From positions 13,710,747 to 13,774,746 of the forward strand of contig ML682059.1 in NCBI GenBank assembly GCA_007922195.1: DNA of 64,000 nucleotides, given 5' to 3'. The notes below the pieces were generated by a model. It did not search any database. It was not told the origin of the DNA and was given only the letters and a program-made list of their open reading frames with translations. Below, one piece after another: positions 32,800 through 46,699 of the stretch; position 1 is the first letter of the stretch; each line of letters opens with the position of its first letter. The stretch is from Podocnemis expansa (lineage: Eukaryota; Chordata; Testudines; Podocnemididae). The translations under genes were made by a program, and so were the position numbers.

Positions 32800-32945
32800 C
32801 ACATATATAGCCACAGGGTGTTGCGGGGTGGTGGTAGCTGCCTGCCTTCTTCTGACAGGCTAGGGCAAAAAGTTCTGTGCAATCATGCGCTGTGGCATGG
32901 ATATACCCATTACTGACTGTATCCGCGCAGTACTCAAAGAACAAG
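32800..32945 (-). repeat. DIRS copy 2 terminal repeat (5' side)
   Basis: Inverted match of 27337-27530. It includes 'tatatagccacagg' and 'gctgtggcatggatataccc'. The gag frame starts about 200 bp inside it. Confidence 0.75.
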
Positions 32946-32987
32946 ACATGTTGCTGGCGTCACAACAGAATTCTGCAAAATCTCTAT

Positions 32988-33408
32988 GGCTATGTTCACA
33001 TGTGAACTGTTACTTCGAAATAAGGACTTTTTATTTCAAAATAAGTAATTCAAATTAAGAAAATGTTACTTCAAATTAAGGGGGAGCCTGCTATCGAAAC
33101 AACTGTTATTTCGAAATGGTTATTTCAAAATAAGGCCATTTGGACATGTTGTTTCGAAACAGTTGTTTCAAACTAATGGTGTTGTTTCGAAACAATGTGG
33201 CTGAATGCCGTTGTTTTTGAAACAATCATTTCAAAACAACGGCTATTTCAATTTTCTGCTAGGTTTTTACTGTTTCGGAATAATGGCTGTTATGTCAAAA
33301 CAACGGGACCTGTTGTTTCGAAATAATAGTACATCATGTGGACATAAGAATTTTTATTTCGCAACAACGGATGTTGTTTCAAAACAAAACTGTTGTCGGA
33401 ACACAGCC
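32988..33408. mobile_element. Palindromic miniature element, TTCGAA type (421 bp)
   Basis: 'ggctatgttcacatg' at the start, 'gtcggaacacagcc' at the end, TAT on both sides (32985-32987, 33409-33411). Interior of TTCGAAATAA/TTGTTTCGAAAC blocks. It inserted 43 bp beyond the DIRS end. Confidence 0.85.
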
Positions 33409-33411
33409 TAT

Positions 33412-34185
33412 AAGAAGCCATGTGCTTTTCAGAAAGTTGTAGCGAACTGATAAACCTGAGCAGTTTGAAGCTCAGCAGCTGGAAAAAGCTGCTTCTGTTT
33501 AGTGACTGCTGAGATGAGTTCAAATTACAGAATGTGTCAGTTTGCAGTGGTTGCCTGAGATTAACAGTGGTCAGGTTGTTCAGCGCTTACATGCAGAACA
33601 AAAACCTTACGGCCCTAATCGTGCAAGTTGATCCATGTGTGCAGTCTTGAAAACCCCCCTTGAAATCCCAATAAAATTGATGAGAACGTCTGTAGCGGTT
33701 AGTGGGTGCAGAGGCCCTCATGCTGGACCAGAGCTAACTTGCTATTAAAAAAAGCCTACTAGTCAACTATTTGGGAGATGCACATCAGTTAGAACAAAAT
33801 AGACTTTACTGTGCTGAACAAATACCACATATTTGGCACAAAAATAATCACACTTGGTTCTGAAACTGCTTTGCTTAGAAAATACTGAGACATGACGATA
33901 TTTTCCTTTAAAGTGCAATAGTGACTGTGCATGCGTGGGACATCTCTTTCCCAATTTTGGGCATATGTTTGAGCAGTTTGCAAGAAAAGCTGTTTAGTTT
34001 CTTTTTTTTTTTTTAATAGTTCATCTGGGAATTCAGTGCCAAATTTACTAGACCTATTTTATGCAACAGGTGTGAATACATGTTAATAAACCTTAGTAAA
34101 ACTACAGCTCCCTAGGATTTTTTTTTGTTTTTCTCCTTGTATCTTCCTTCAGGTCAGTGGGCTTGTCTTTTCTTCATTAGTGAAC
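33412..34185. other. Unassigned AT-rich spacer
   Basis: No repeat end or paired splice sites seen. T-rich tracts at 34002-34016 and 34120. Confidence 0.35.
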
Positions 34186-34197
34186 TCAAAGGCACAG

Positions 34198-34440
34198 TAA
34201 AACAAACAAGGAGTCCTGTGGCACTTATTTATTACATGCACTGTAGTGGGAGAAAACGAAATGCTGCTTTGAAGCTGGGGAAATGTTACAGTAAGTTTCC
34301 CCCCATCTTCAATGTGCCCAATGAAATGGGACTTTCCTGCCCTGAAAGCTCATGCAATAAATAAATTTGTTACTCTTTACGTGTCACAGGATCCCTTGTT
34401 TTGTTTTACTGATCTAGACTAACATGCCTGCCGCTTTGGG
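34198..34440. mobile_element. Short Penelope-related fold-back copy
   Basis: It begins 'aaacaaacaaggagtcctgtggcac' (shared with the Penelope ends at 7490 and 55235), contains 'gtagtgggagaaaac', and ends with 'gatctagactaacatgcctg'. A perfect 12-bp duplication TCAAAGGCACAG lies at 34186-34197 and 34441-34452. No coding part remains. Confidence 0.8.
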
Positions 34441-34601
34441 TCAAAGGCACAGGTTTCGCACAGGCTGCTTCCTGATTAAATCTGGATTGCTCAGTAAACT
34501 TTGTCTCGCATTCATATTCTGCATGCTTTTGTATGAGGGTTGTGGGATTTTTTTTTTGTTTGAACTTTGGCTCCCGTGCCACCCTCACCCCAAGTTTAAT
34601 T

Positions 34602-34834
34602 GCAGTGGCTCTCAACCTGTGGCATGCGTACCACTGGTGGTACACCAGATACAGATTGGAGGTACGTGTGGCAGCCACCTGCTCCCCCCCCCCCCCATCC
34701 TGTGTCCCAGCTAGGGGTGGGTGGCAGGGGGAACAGCTGCAGTCTTTGGCGGTACTCATTTGGACATTTTGGCATACTTATTACAACTTTCAGAAGCTGG
34801 GGGTACTTGCTACTTAAAAGGGTGGGACACCCTG
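34602..34834. mobile_element. hAT-like miniature element
   Basis: It starts CAGTGGCTCTCAACCTGTGG, a common hAT terminus. The right end 'gtgggacaccctg' is only partly inverted and no 8-bp duplication is clear. Contains a run of C at 34686-34696. Confidence 0.5.
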
Positions 34835-34852
34835 CCCTAGGAAACCTATTGT

Positions 34853-36092
34853 CTCTGATACCAGTCTGCTAGCACCTTGGGCTTTTCTTTTTCCATTTTC
34901 ACACAAGCATGTTCGCTTGCTTACCCCTGGGTTACTATGCTCTCTGAAAACACACAGGAGCAGCTCTACCCAACAGAAAAAAAACCATTTTAGAACATGA
35001 AAGCTAGTGCCTGTGCAGGGCGGGGTAGAGAAGTTTAGTGCATACCTTCATGCAGCAATTATAGATTCTGCTTAAAAATCATCTTGTTCACTGAAGAAGA
35101 AATTGCCATAATCTTGTTACAGAGGTAGGAGGTTTGCTTATCTTCTATTATGAATAAATCTAGCTGTAGGAGCTAACTGTTTGTTCTCCAGTCTCTCTTG
35201 ATAGTGTAGGAGAGAACAGCACTAACATTTAGTGTGGTTTAAAATGTGTAGTGCCCCCCCCGCCAATCCACCTGATTACCTCCTTCAGCGCCTAACTCCT
35301 TACGAATTTTGCTGGACAGGGCTGGGTTCTTCTGGAGCAACTCAGCAGATTGTAATGTCTTTATTTTCTTCCCCTATGAATGTGTTTGGCAGCGCTGCCA
35401 CTCCACCCTTCTTCCCGGCAGGGCTGCCAGAGCAGATTCAAAGGAAAGTCTAACCCCCCCTCTTCCCTCCCAACTAGTTGGAGGTGCCCAAGAAATAAAC
35501 ACGTACAACAGTGTGATTGTATTAAGCAAGAAGTAAATATAATACAACAGGCAAAAACACCACTCTTGGGTCCACCAGGGCCCACACTGCTAACAGCTGT
35601 GAAATCCCTATGTACCCTGATGTAGCACATTGAAAAGTTAATGTCCCATTGGTGTGTGCCCTTTGTAGAGACCTGTAGCCATAATATCATCTATGCAGCA
35701 GCTTGGCTAACTGGGTTCAGTGCAGCCCAAAAGCCTCACAGGCTGATGGTAGGTGCCCCCCACAAGGTTAACAACACTCCCCACCTTGCAAACCCTTACT
35801 CTTTGGCTCAAGGACACAATTCAGGGAGTGGTGGAGTGGGCTCCCAACTAGATTGCCTGGCTGACACCATGACGGATCCTCAGGTTCAGTGATAGCTCTG
35901 GACTCAGTCACTGCAGAGCTCTGACTACTGCCGGGAGGCTCCTCATGCAGGAATCAGCCTGCTTCTGGTCCCAGGATGTCACCGCCTCACAAAAACGTGC
36001 AGGGCTCAAGGTGCAGACTGCAAATCTGTACTGAAAAGCTTAACTTGAGTCGCCTATCCTAGCTCTCAGACACACCCATAGCAGGCACATGG
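34853..36092. other. Unassigned stretch
   Basis: Mixed composition with short frames on both strands. Possibly an LTR remnant, but I cannot find two ends. Confidence 0.3.
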
Positions 36093-36100
36093 CACTGGAC

Positions 36101-36296
36101 CAGTGTTTCCCAACCAGTGTGCTGGCCCATCAGGCCTATGCAGGTGTGCCACAAATTTTTTTGAGAAACTACTCAAAGAGCTGTGCATTGGCTCATGAAT
36201 AGTCATGAGTTCATTTGGAAACTATATGACGGTGTGCCTCAAATTAATTAAAGGTGGAAAGATGTGCCATGGCAGAGAAAATGTTAGGCACCACTG
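36101..36296. mobile_element. hAT miniature element (196 bp)
   Basis: CAGTGTTTCCCAACC at the start and 'ggcaccactg' at the end. Flanks CACTGGAC (36093-36100) and CTCTGGAC (36297-36304) match at 7 of 8 positions. Confidence 0.75.
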
Positions 36297-36304
36297 CTCT
36301 GGAC

Positions 36305-36980
36305 TATCCTGCCCCAGCAGAGCTTGCCATGTGGTAGCTGATTTTTCCATTGGGAGCAGAAAGGCTAACTGCCTGTAGGGCCTGCAGGCCTGCGACTCAC
36401 CAGCAACCCATGCTGGCTTTTCTGTGGCTGGGTCCAGACTGCTCCAAAATGGCTACTCCCCCATCCAGGGCTCCAAGCTCCCTTCCTATTTGTCAGGCGA
36501 GCTCTTCTTGGGATTGCCATTGTCATTCATTTGCCTGCCCCTTCTCTTCTCTCAGAAAAAGCCCTCTCTTCCGAGCAAGTGCCCTTCCATCCTCCCCTGT
36601 GCCTGTTGCTCTACAGTGACTGATTGCCTCTGAGTCTGCCCGTCCCTGAGTTACATTCACACAACACCAAGGAAACTAGATAAGCTCCTTGGTGGTTACA
36701 GAAGTAAATGTTTGTCTAAATTGGTCCCTCACAGATTCTAGGTTCTTTGGTGAATATGCTAAGACAGGTTTGTGTGGGGGTATAGATAAGGTTCGAAGCA
36801 CCAGGCATAAACCCTCCTATAATCTTAACCACAGCTGAAGCAATCCAGTCTTTTGTATCTTGGTACATCTGCACTCATTTGGACAACCAAGGTGCATTTT
36901 TACTTTTCTTGTGTCATGATCCCTCCTTCTTCAGAGTTTGTTTTGCTGCTTCTTTCAGGATGAGAAGAGATGGTGTCACC
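36305..36980. other. Unassigned stretch before the minus-strand 3' UTR
   Basis: No element end or convincing gene. The 89-codon plus frame at 36350 has no family feature. Confidence 0.3.
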
Positions 36981-36984
36981 AAGT

Positions 36985-39556
<2,572 letters not shown>

Positions 39557-39958
39557 GATGTTAGCAGAAGAGAAAAATTGAGTGCATTAAATGTTTGGTG
39601 TCCATGCAGGTTTCTATAATATTTTCCCTGCATTCTGCTATAACTGAGTGGGTTAATGCAGAGCACAATGCATTTGCTGCTGTTGAGATCACTGCTGTTA
39701 CCACCTTCCCTTTGGGGAGTTTTTCTTGACAAACTAGACAAGACAGGAGAATCCAATCATTTGTTCTAGGTATTGCACAATCATTTAAAATTCCCTGCTA
39801 TTTTTAAATTAAACATTAGACTTCTGATGTTCAGAAAAAGCCTTTAGCTTGCACTGAAGACAGGCTAGCTAACAGCTGTGAGCATGCTCTGATTTACCAC
39901 TATGCTAAGCACTGGATAACTAGATGGGAGAGAAACTGAACAAATGAGTTCCAATCTA

Positions 39959-40216
39959 CAGAGCCCTGCAAATCCGCGGATATCCACAGATATCCGCATT
40001 ATATCCGCATCCATGGATACAACATGGATATCCACGGAGCATTTCTTGTGGATGCAGATCGGATATGGATCCACATATTTTTTATCTGCACAAAGCTAGA
40101 GCCCTGCAAATATGCAGATATCCACATCCGCGGATACAACACGGATATCTGTGGGCCATTTCTTGAGGATGCAGGTTGGCTACGAACCCACATATTTGTA
40201 TCCGTGCAGGGCTCTA
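39959..40216. mobile_element. hAT miniature element, head-to-tail dimer
   Basis: Perfect 8-bp duplication CCAATCTA at 39951-39958 and 40217-40224. Terminus CAGAGCCCTGCAAAT; end TGCAGGGCTCTA. A second start, AGAGCCCTGCAAAT, occurs inside at 40098, so the insert holds two units of about 130 bp, each full of 'ggatatcc' palindromes. Confidence 0.85.
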
Positions 40217-40224
40217 CCAATCTA

Positions 40225-40672
40225 TGTGTATTTCTAGCTCAAAAACATTGCAATTAAAGATGTCAGCTTTGCAAATCCATCTTAGGCAAATGAATGTGTA
40301 CTGAGGTGTGGAACCCAGGGATTGCATTGCATCTTTTTGTAGTCTTTGTCAGCTTGGGTCCACCTCACTGAGGTGTTGAGAACTCTCAAAGCTCAGTGAA
40401 GTTAACGGGCACTGCAGCTGCTTGGCTCTCATGAAAAAAATTAAGCCACTTATGCCTGTCTATTCTGGAGCTTAATTTTAGGTACTTAATTTTCCTAGTA
40501 GACTGCTTTTTACATCACAAAATCCCATCAGCATAAATGGTAGCCTTAAGAGTGAAAACATGAAGTCAGAACTAACCTTTCCTCTGCTTGCAAAACAGAG
40601 CTGGGGCATACTAACACACTGGTGTGTGGAAACTGGTATAATATCCACCTTTGGTCTTTCTGTACTGTGACT
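40225..40672. other. Unassigned spacer
   Basis: No feature beyond short frames. Confidence 0.3.
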
Positions 40673-41060
40673 CATAGACTCTAAGGTCAGAAGGGACCAA
40701 CATGATCATCTAGTCTGACCTCTAGCAAAATGCAAGCCTCAAAACCTTACCCACCCACGCCAGCAATAAGCCTCTAACCTCTGATTGAGTTACCTGAGTC
40801 CTCAGATCAGGACTTTAAGCTACAGAGACTTCACCAGCAGGTGAACCATGTACCATGCTACAGAGGAAGACAAAAAACACTAGAGCCCTAGCCAAGCTGT
40901 GCTGGGGGAAAATTACTTCCCAATTCCAAATATGGTGATCAGTTAAACCTTGAGCATGTGGGCAAGTCTCAAGAACCAGTCATCCACGAAAGAATTTTCT
41001 GTAATAATGCAGAACCCACCCCATCGGCCCAGCTACCTGTGGATAAATTTAGACCTTCAG
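40673..41060 (-). mobile_element. CR1 LINE 3' UTR fragment
   Basis: Starts 'catagactctaaggtcagaa', the inverted CR1 3' terminus. Contains 'gatcatctagtctgacctct' and 'gggaaaattacttccc'. No coding part. Confidence 0.85.
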
Positions 41061-41274
41061 TTTCCACAGCTGTCAGACTAGCACATTTCACGGGAACTAG
41101 AATTTTTTAGGGCTTGTCTAAGAGCAAATCTTGAGAGATTTTTCCATTTACACTGGTATAAATATTCAGGTATTGTTAACCTGATAGAATTAATATTCTG
41201 TTATAGTAAATATTTTGATATTATTACACTCATAATTAAATCCTCATGTGGGCATACTTTGTTCAGTATAAGAG

Positions 41275-41395
41275 TGCCCCTTTGCATCTGATGAAGTGGG
41301 TTGGAGCCCACAAAAGCTTACGCCTGAAGAAATTTGTTGGTCTCAAAGAATGCCACAGGGCTCTAGTTGTCCTCCCCCCCCCTTATTTTTTGTTT
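41275..41395 (+). mobile_element. Penelope-like element end fragment
   Basis: 'gcatctgatgaagtgggttg', 'gcccacaaaagcttacgcc' and 'gaaatttgttggtctcaaag' resemble the terminal segment of the Penelope copies at 7540 and 55290. It ends in a pyrimidine run. Confidence 0.6.
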
Positions 41396-41484
41396 TTGCT
41401 TCAACTGATTTGCAAAGCAACACAAGCAAAGCAGAAAAATCCACTGTTATACCCAGATATGTGTGTCCCTATGCAGGGTTATAT

Positions 41485-41588
41485 CCGTACACCTTCGGCA
41501 CTTCACTGTCACACCCCAGAGCATTTCCCAGNNNNNNNNNNCCGTACACCTTCGGCACTTCACTGTCACACCCCAGAGCATTTCCCAG
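41485..41588. other. Assembly gap (10 N) between identical 47-mers
   Basis: N at 41532-41541. The 47 bases before it (41485-41531) are repeated exactly after it (41542-41588). This is the usual trace of two contig ends that were not merged, not a biological duplication. Frames crossing it are artefacts. Confidence 0.95.
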
Positions 41589-43080
41589 TTGAAAAGCTGT
41601 TAGCAAAAAAAGAAGTGTGTCTGCCTTGCTTATTCATATAGAGCTATATTTGTTGTTTTTATCTTGTGTTGTCAAGTGGAGACAGGTTACTAGTCACCCA
41701 TTGCTCTGCTCATGAACCAAAAATCTGCAACACCACAGACAGACCCTATTTAGGATCTCAGGGTTTGCAGACTTCTTTTAAATGTTTGGTGAACTACAAT
41801 TCTGCACTGTTTATCATGCTACTGATGGAATTACATCTAGTGGATTAAATTAAATCCACTCATTGTTCCTCTCCTACTCTGTCCTGTTACATTGGTGGTA
41901 TCAATTGAATCATGCCCGTTCCCAAGGAGTGCAGAGGTGGCATGTTTGCTGCTTCCACATGCTGAATCCTTATTAGTTTGATGTTGTACTTTTTAATTGT
42001 GTTTGTGGTGCCAGGGTCAAACAGAGAATTGCCAAAACTTATTTTCCCACCAGTGAAACTGCATACTTTGACTATTACTGATTCTTCATTAAAGAGCTTT
42101 TGAAGCTATTCCAAGAGAATCCAGTTGCATAACAATGAATGTGATTTTTTCACCTATTTAAATGTCAGCCATACCACAGACAAAGCGTATTTAATTGACT
42201 ACATCAGTGTTGGCTGTGGTGGGTGGCAATTTTGCTTTAACTGTACCTAAAAGTTACTTTAACTTGAAAACTTTAGTTTCAAGAGGAGTAGCCTCCAGTA
42301 GGAGAATTGGAATAAACTTAACAGTTTATGCAAAAAAAAGTCTAGCTCACAGTTTGAAAGGGCAGGGAGTAAAATGTCTAAAGGGAGGTGGAAAGTAAAA
42401 CTTCTACAGTGAGTTCATTTGTATGGATTTTGATTTAGCTAGCGGTGCTTTTCGCTACCTACTTCTTGGAACCGCAACTTTTCGTTATGACAGTCCATGA
42501 GGTGCTTCAAGATGAAAATTGAGCTTCCAGAATTAGTAGGCATTCTGAAAATGTCCGGCTAATCAGGTATTGGTGTAGGCATGGTTATTGCTTTATTATC
42601 TATAGCTTATGCTGCAAACTCTTGTCATGGCTAAAGCTAGCCAATATGGATGCTCCAGGAGTAGAATTCAAGTTGGATTTAATAAGGAGTTCAGTAAATA
42701 AAGCAGCTACAGGTCAGGGCACTGTATGGGGAACTGAACCTAGATTGTCAGTTCTGTATGGAAATACATTTATCAGGAGCAAGTGAAATCTTAGCAATAG
42801 CAAAGGTCCAATACTAGATAAGGATGGTAAAATTGTCAATCATAAGTTGGAGAAGGAAGAAGCCTCTATATAAAAATATTCCAGGATCGTCATTCTGTGT
42901 GTCACTAGAACGTCTGAGTCAGTGTGAAGCACTGGAAACAGCTATATGCATGGCTGAGACCTGTGTGTGTCCATACTGTCACGAGTTTAATCATCACTGG
43001 CTTTCACAGTCTGTTACCATCCAGTTTTTAAGTTGTCAGCTGTTTGACTTTGAGTTATACCTGAGCAGAGCACAGCTACA
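41589..43080. other. Unassigned AT-rich stretch
   Basis: No element ends or convincing exon pairs. A 90-codon frame at 42824 has no family feature. Confidence 0.3.
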
Positions 43081-43084
43081 GCGA

Positions 43085-43990
43085 GACACAAGTTAATAGA
43101 TTTTAAAGTCAAAATGAACCCATATGATTATCTAATCTGACCAGCTGCACACTGCAGGCCACCGAACCTCCTACCCACTCCTATAATAAACCTCTAAGCT
43201 ATGATTGAGTCACTGAAATGCTCTAATTATGGTTTAAAGACATCAAGGTATAGAGAAACCATCAGCAAGTGACCCATGCCCTACACTATCGGGGAAAGTG
43301 AAAAACTTACAGGCCCTCCCTCATCTGCTATGGTGGAAAATCCCTTCCTGACCCAAATAAGGCAATCAGCTAATCCCTGAGCACATGGGCAAGACTCACC
43401 AGCCAGACACTCAAAAAAGAATTCTCTGCACTAACTCAGAACCCACCCCATCTAACATCCCATCATAGGGCACTGGCATATTTACTACTAGTCATCAATG
43501 ATCAGTTAATTGCTAAATTAGGTTGTCCCATCATACCACCTCCCCAGAAATTTATGCATCTCAGTTTTGAAGCCATCCAGGTTCTTTGCTCCCACTGTTC
43601 CCTCTGGAAGGCTATTCCAGAACTCTACCCCTCTAATGCTTAGAAACCTGCATCTAATTTCAAGTCTGAACTTTCTGATGGCCCGTTTATATCCATTTGT
43701 TTTCATGTCCACATTGGTGAACTTAGATCTTCTCTCCCCATGGTATTTATCATTCTTATAGAGAGCAATCATATCTCCCTTCTGCCCTCTCTTGGTTAGC
43801 CTGAACAAGCCAAGCTCTTTGAGTTTTCTCCATAAGGCTGGTTTTCCATTCTGCAGATCATCCTTGTCGCCCTTCTCTGCACCTGTTCCAGTTGGAACTC
43901 CTCTTTTTTTTTTTTTTTAAGCATGGGGGACCAGAACCGCACACAGTATTTTAAATGAGGTCTTGCTAGTGCCAGACTTACAGGTACAGA
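43085..43990 (-). mobile_element. CR1 LINE 3' portion
   Basis: 3' UTR at 43085-43560. Then the ORF2 C-terminus on the minus strand: 'FRLTKRGQKGDMIALYK' and 'NGYKRAIRKFRLEIR' through 'FWNSLPEGTVGAKNLDGFKT' (43808-43518), preceded by 'RPHLKYCVRFWSPM' (about 43965). This is the same C-terminal block as in the CR1 at 47841. Frame broken near 43800 and by a T/A run at 43907-43919. Confidence 0.85.
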
Positions 43991-44640
43991 CATGTTAGTT
44001 ACAGCAATGAAACAGAGTCATGCCAAGAGTCCACCTCAACCATTGTGATAGCTGTTAACCCTTCCTCTGGCAGCTAATTTACTCTGCATGCAGCTTAGTC
44101 ATGGGTTGTATGATGAAGACTTCAGAGATTATAGATTTGGCCCAGCTCCCACCACTCATCAAAGCTAAGCGCACAAACAACACCACAACACACAAATGGT
44201 AACCTCAAACACACACACCTCACAGTTGCACATATCCCTTATTTGCTATCTGCACCATGCAACTCACAATAAACCCAAATGCACACAGCATGTTATGGCA
44301 GCACTCAACCTGCATCACCAATCTCTCAGCACAAACCCTTCCCCTTCCCAACATAACCAGCACACATGCTAACTCCAAACATCACTCTGAAAAGGAGAGT
44401 TTTTAAGTCAGTGTGAAGTGGTGGAAAGAGCTACAGGCATGGCTGGAAGCTTTTTACTAAGATTCACAGTAAGTTAGCAACAGTTGTTAAATTTTTAGGC
44501 ATTTGTGGCTTCCCTCCCTATGACTTTAAATTATACTGGCATGACATGACAGCACTGGCTTTCAGCTCCTAATTCAATAAATATTTCTGTTCTGTGTTTG
44601 AAAGGATGATGTAGTCACATCTTACAGTGCTAATGAAATA
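43991..44640. other. Unassigned stretch, CA-rich
   Basis: 'cacacacac' short runs at 44180-44225; no gene or element end seen. Confidence 0.3.
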
Positions 44641-45080
44641 CTTTCTCTTCCATCAGTAACTAGAGTGAGTGGGTGTTCAACAACTGTTATCTAGAACAGC
44701 AGATTTTAAAATGTTTAACTTGCACATAAGATTATTAAAAGAACTGACTGAAGACAGCTTTGAATCACATTAATGTAGATTTTTAACAAATCTGGAACTC
44801 CAGGAAAGTTCCAGAGGACTGGGAGAAGAAAAAAAAATGCTGTGCCACTATTTAAAAATGAACAGGAACTATAGGCTGATTTGCCAGCTAGTTCTGTCAC
44901 TAGGAATTTGGTGGGGTGGGAGGGAAGTTAAGTAGCTTCAATATGGAGCTTGATACATTTTATAAACAGGATTATACCACGTGGCTGCTTGGGGGACTAG
45001 AGTCTGACATATGTGGTTTGTTCCAGTTCTATGCAAAAGCAAGGCTAATTAGAGAAATAATCTAAAACTACATGCACAGA
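44640..45080 (+). mobile_element. Old CR1-like LINE fragment
   Basis: On the plus strand 'ggaaagttccagaggactgg', followed by 'ctatttaaaaatgaacagga' and 'actataggctgatttgccag', parallels the RT segment just upstream of the catalytic domain in CR1 (minus strand near 49190-49080). Strongly decayed. Confidence 0.55.
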
Positions 45081-46011
45081 GATTGGCTTTCCTCTAGATA
45101 CACTGATTTAACTCCTAGTAACAGTCTTCAAGACAAATATAATTTTAATATTCTGATTGAAAGTGGCTAACCTAAACAGCACTCAGGAATTTTAAGCAGA
45201 AGAATTTTTTGGTGGTGATCAGTTTCATACAACCCTACAACTTGTATTCAACTAATGCCTTCTGTTAATATGCAACTTTATGATGAAAGGTCAGGTTTTT
45301 AATTATTCAAATATAGTGGTAATGCTGAGAGGCAATTTAAAATAAAACTCTGCTTTTTACATTGCAAAACTTCAGAACATGAAGAGCTGTCAGTTGATAT
45401 TTTTCAAAGTAAGTGGTCATATAGTCTCTTCAAATGTGTGTGAAGAGGAAATATTTAACTATTTAATTATTCAAGGCCCATAATTCCTGAGGCCTGAGCT
45501 GTTGAATTCTGGGTATTGCTAAGATTATGAATTGTTCGACTGCCTCACCAACAGGGGTTCAGAGCTGTTTTAGCTACTTTAACCTTCAATTCACTTTTGG
45601 CCAAATTACTTGAGTGTTAATAACTTTAAAGACAGCTGGAAAAGTGAGAATGGACCCATTAGAAGTGCAATGCTGTTTCCGGAGGCAAATAAAAAATTGT
45701 AGATCCCTAAACCCAGATACTAAAAGGTGACATGGTTCTCCCTAGAGATTCACGTTCGGTGGTGTGAAATCTAGATAGCAAAAACTGCTTTAGAAGTACC
45801 AAAAAAAAAAAAAAGTATCTCTTTAAAAGAGCTGCAATATCATGATACAGAATGACTAACACAATAATTGATTCTAAATGAAAATAAAAGAACATTCATG
45901 CAGCACAGTAGAGGAGTTTGGATAAGAAAACCCGAGAGCCATTTTAAATCAGTTCTTTGATCCTGTTTGAGCAGCCCTAGTGCCCAAAGCTGCTGGAACT
46001 AGTGAATTTGC
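45081..46011. other. Unassigned AT-rich stretch
   Basis: No feature that I can support. Confidence 0.3.
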
Positions 46012-46019
46012 CTCTAGAG

Positions 46020-46188
46020 CAGAGGTCTCAAACTCAAATCACCATGAGGGCTGCATGAGGACTAGTATGTTAGCCCGAGGGCCACACCACTGAAAACTTT
46101 TCATACAATGATATTGCACGTATTGGTAACAATAGTGTTGTTGAGGCCACAGGAAATAACTTTAGGGACTGTATGTTTGAGACCCCTG
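46020..46188. mobile_element. hAT miniature element (169 bp)
   Basis: CAGAGGTCTCAAACTC and GTTTGAGACCCCTG are inverted ends. Flanks CTCTAGAG and CTCTAGGG (7 of 8). Same family as 22547-22716, in opposite orientation. Confidence 0.9.
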
Positions 46189-46231
46189 CTCTAGGGATTA
46201 CTCCAGTACAAGCAGCTGAAGACTCTGTGGC

Positions 46232-46674
46232 TGTGTCTACATTAGGGGGCTATTTTAAGTCGCCCTTGTGAAGTCGACTTGGGGTATGCCTACAATGGTA
46301 GACATACCGCAGCCTGGGCTGGGGCCCTGCCCCCTTCCCCGCCCCAGTGGCATCATCGGGTGCCAGGGCCCCAATCCGGCCCCAGGGCTTGATCCAGCCC
46401 CTCTCCGCGGGCAGTGGGAGCCATCTCCAAGCCCCCACTGCTTCCCGCAAGGGGCTAGGAGCTGGATCCAGCTCCCAGCTGCTTGCCAGTGGTGGCTGGG
46501 GCTGGATCGGCTCCCAGAGCTGAATCGGATTCCAGTAGCTTGATCAGGACTGGGGGTGGGGCAAGGCGTGGGGCCTAGGGCTGTAAAGTCAATTTAAAAG
46601 CTTAAGTCAAATTACAGGACAGGAGTTATTAAACTGACTTAAGCAAGAGACTTAATAAATTCTAAACATAGCCC
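46232..46674. mobile_element. GTCTACAC-terminus miniature element, AAGTCGACTT type
   Basis: 'ggctgtgtctacattag' at the start, 'ctaaacatagcc' at the end. Arms with 'ttaagtcg' and 'acttaagc' and a GC-rich core (46300-46570). Immediately beyond the end lies another 'cttaagtcgacttaag' palindrome, perhaps part of a neighbour copy. Confidence 0.7.
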
Positions 46675-46699
46675 TGGCTGTGCTTAAGTCGACTTAAGC

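Larger units (their letters stand above)
27337..32945 (-). mobile_element. DIRS retrotransposon, minus strand, with a degenerate middle
   Basis: The left end (27337-27530: 'cttaccagtaactgtccttc', 'ggctatatatgtggct') and the right end (32800-32945, its reverse complement: 'atatatagccacag', 'ttctgacaggctaggg') are inverted repeats. An internal complementary region lies at 27595-27760 and shares 'atggctagcagtcactt' (inverted) with the DIRS at 1985. Gag is readable on the minus strand from 32605 to about 31040. RT, RNase H and recombinase, expected between about 28000 and 31000, are not recognisable on either strand. Confidence 0.75.

Noticed and set aside
39959..40216. Repeated GGATATCC-type palindromes that could suggest an array such as CRISPR
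   Set aside because: No regular spacer-repeat pattern; explained by a hAT dimer with an exact target duplication in a vertebrate genome.
41246..41641. 131- and 98-codon frames
   Set aside because: They run through the run of Ns and the artificial duplication.
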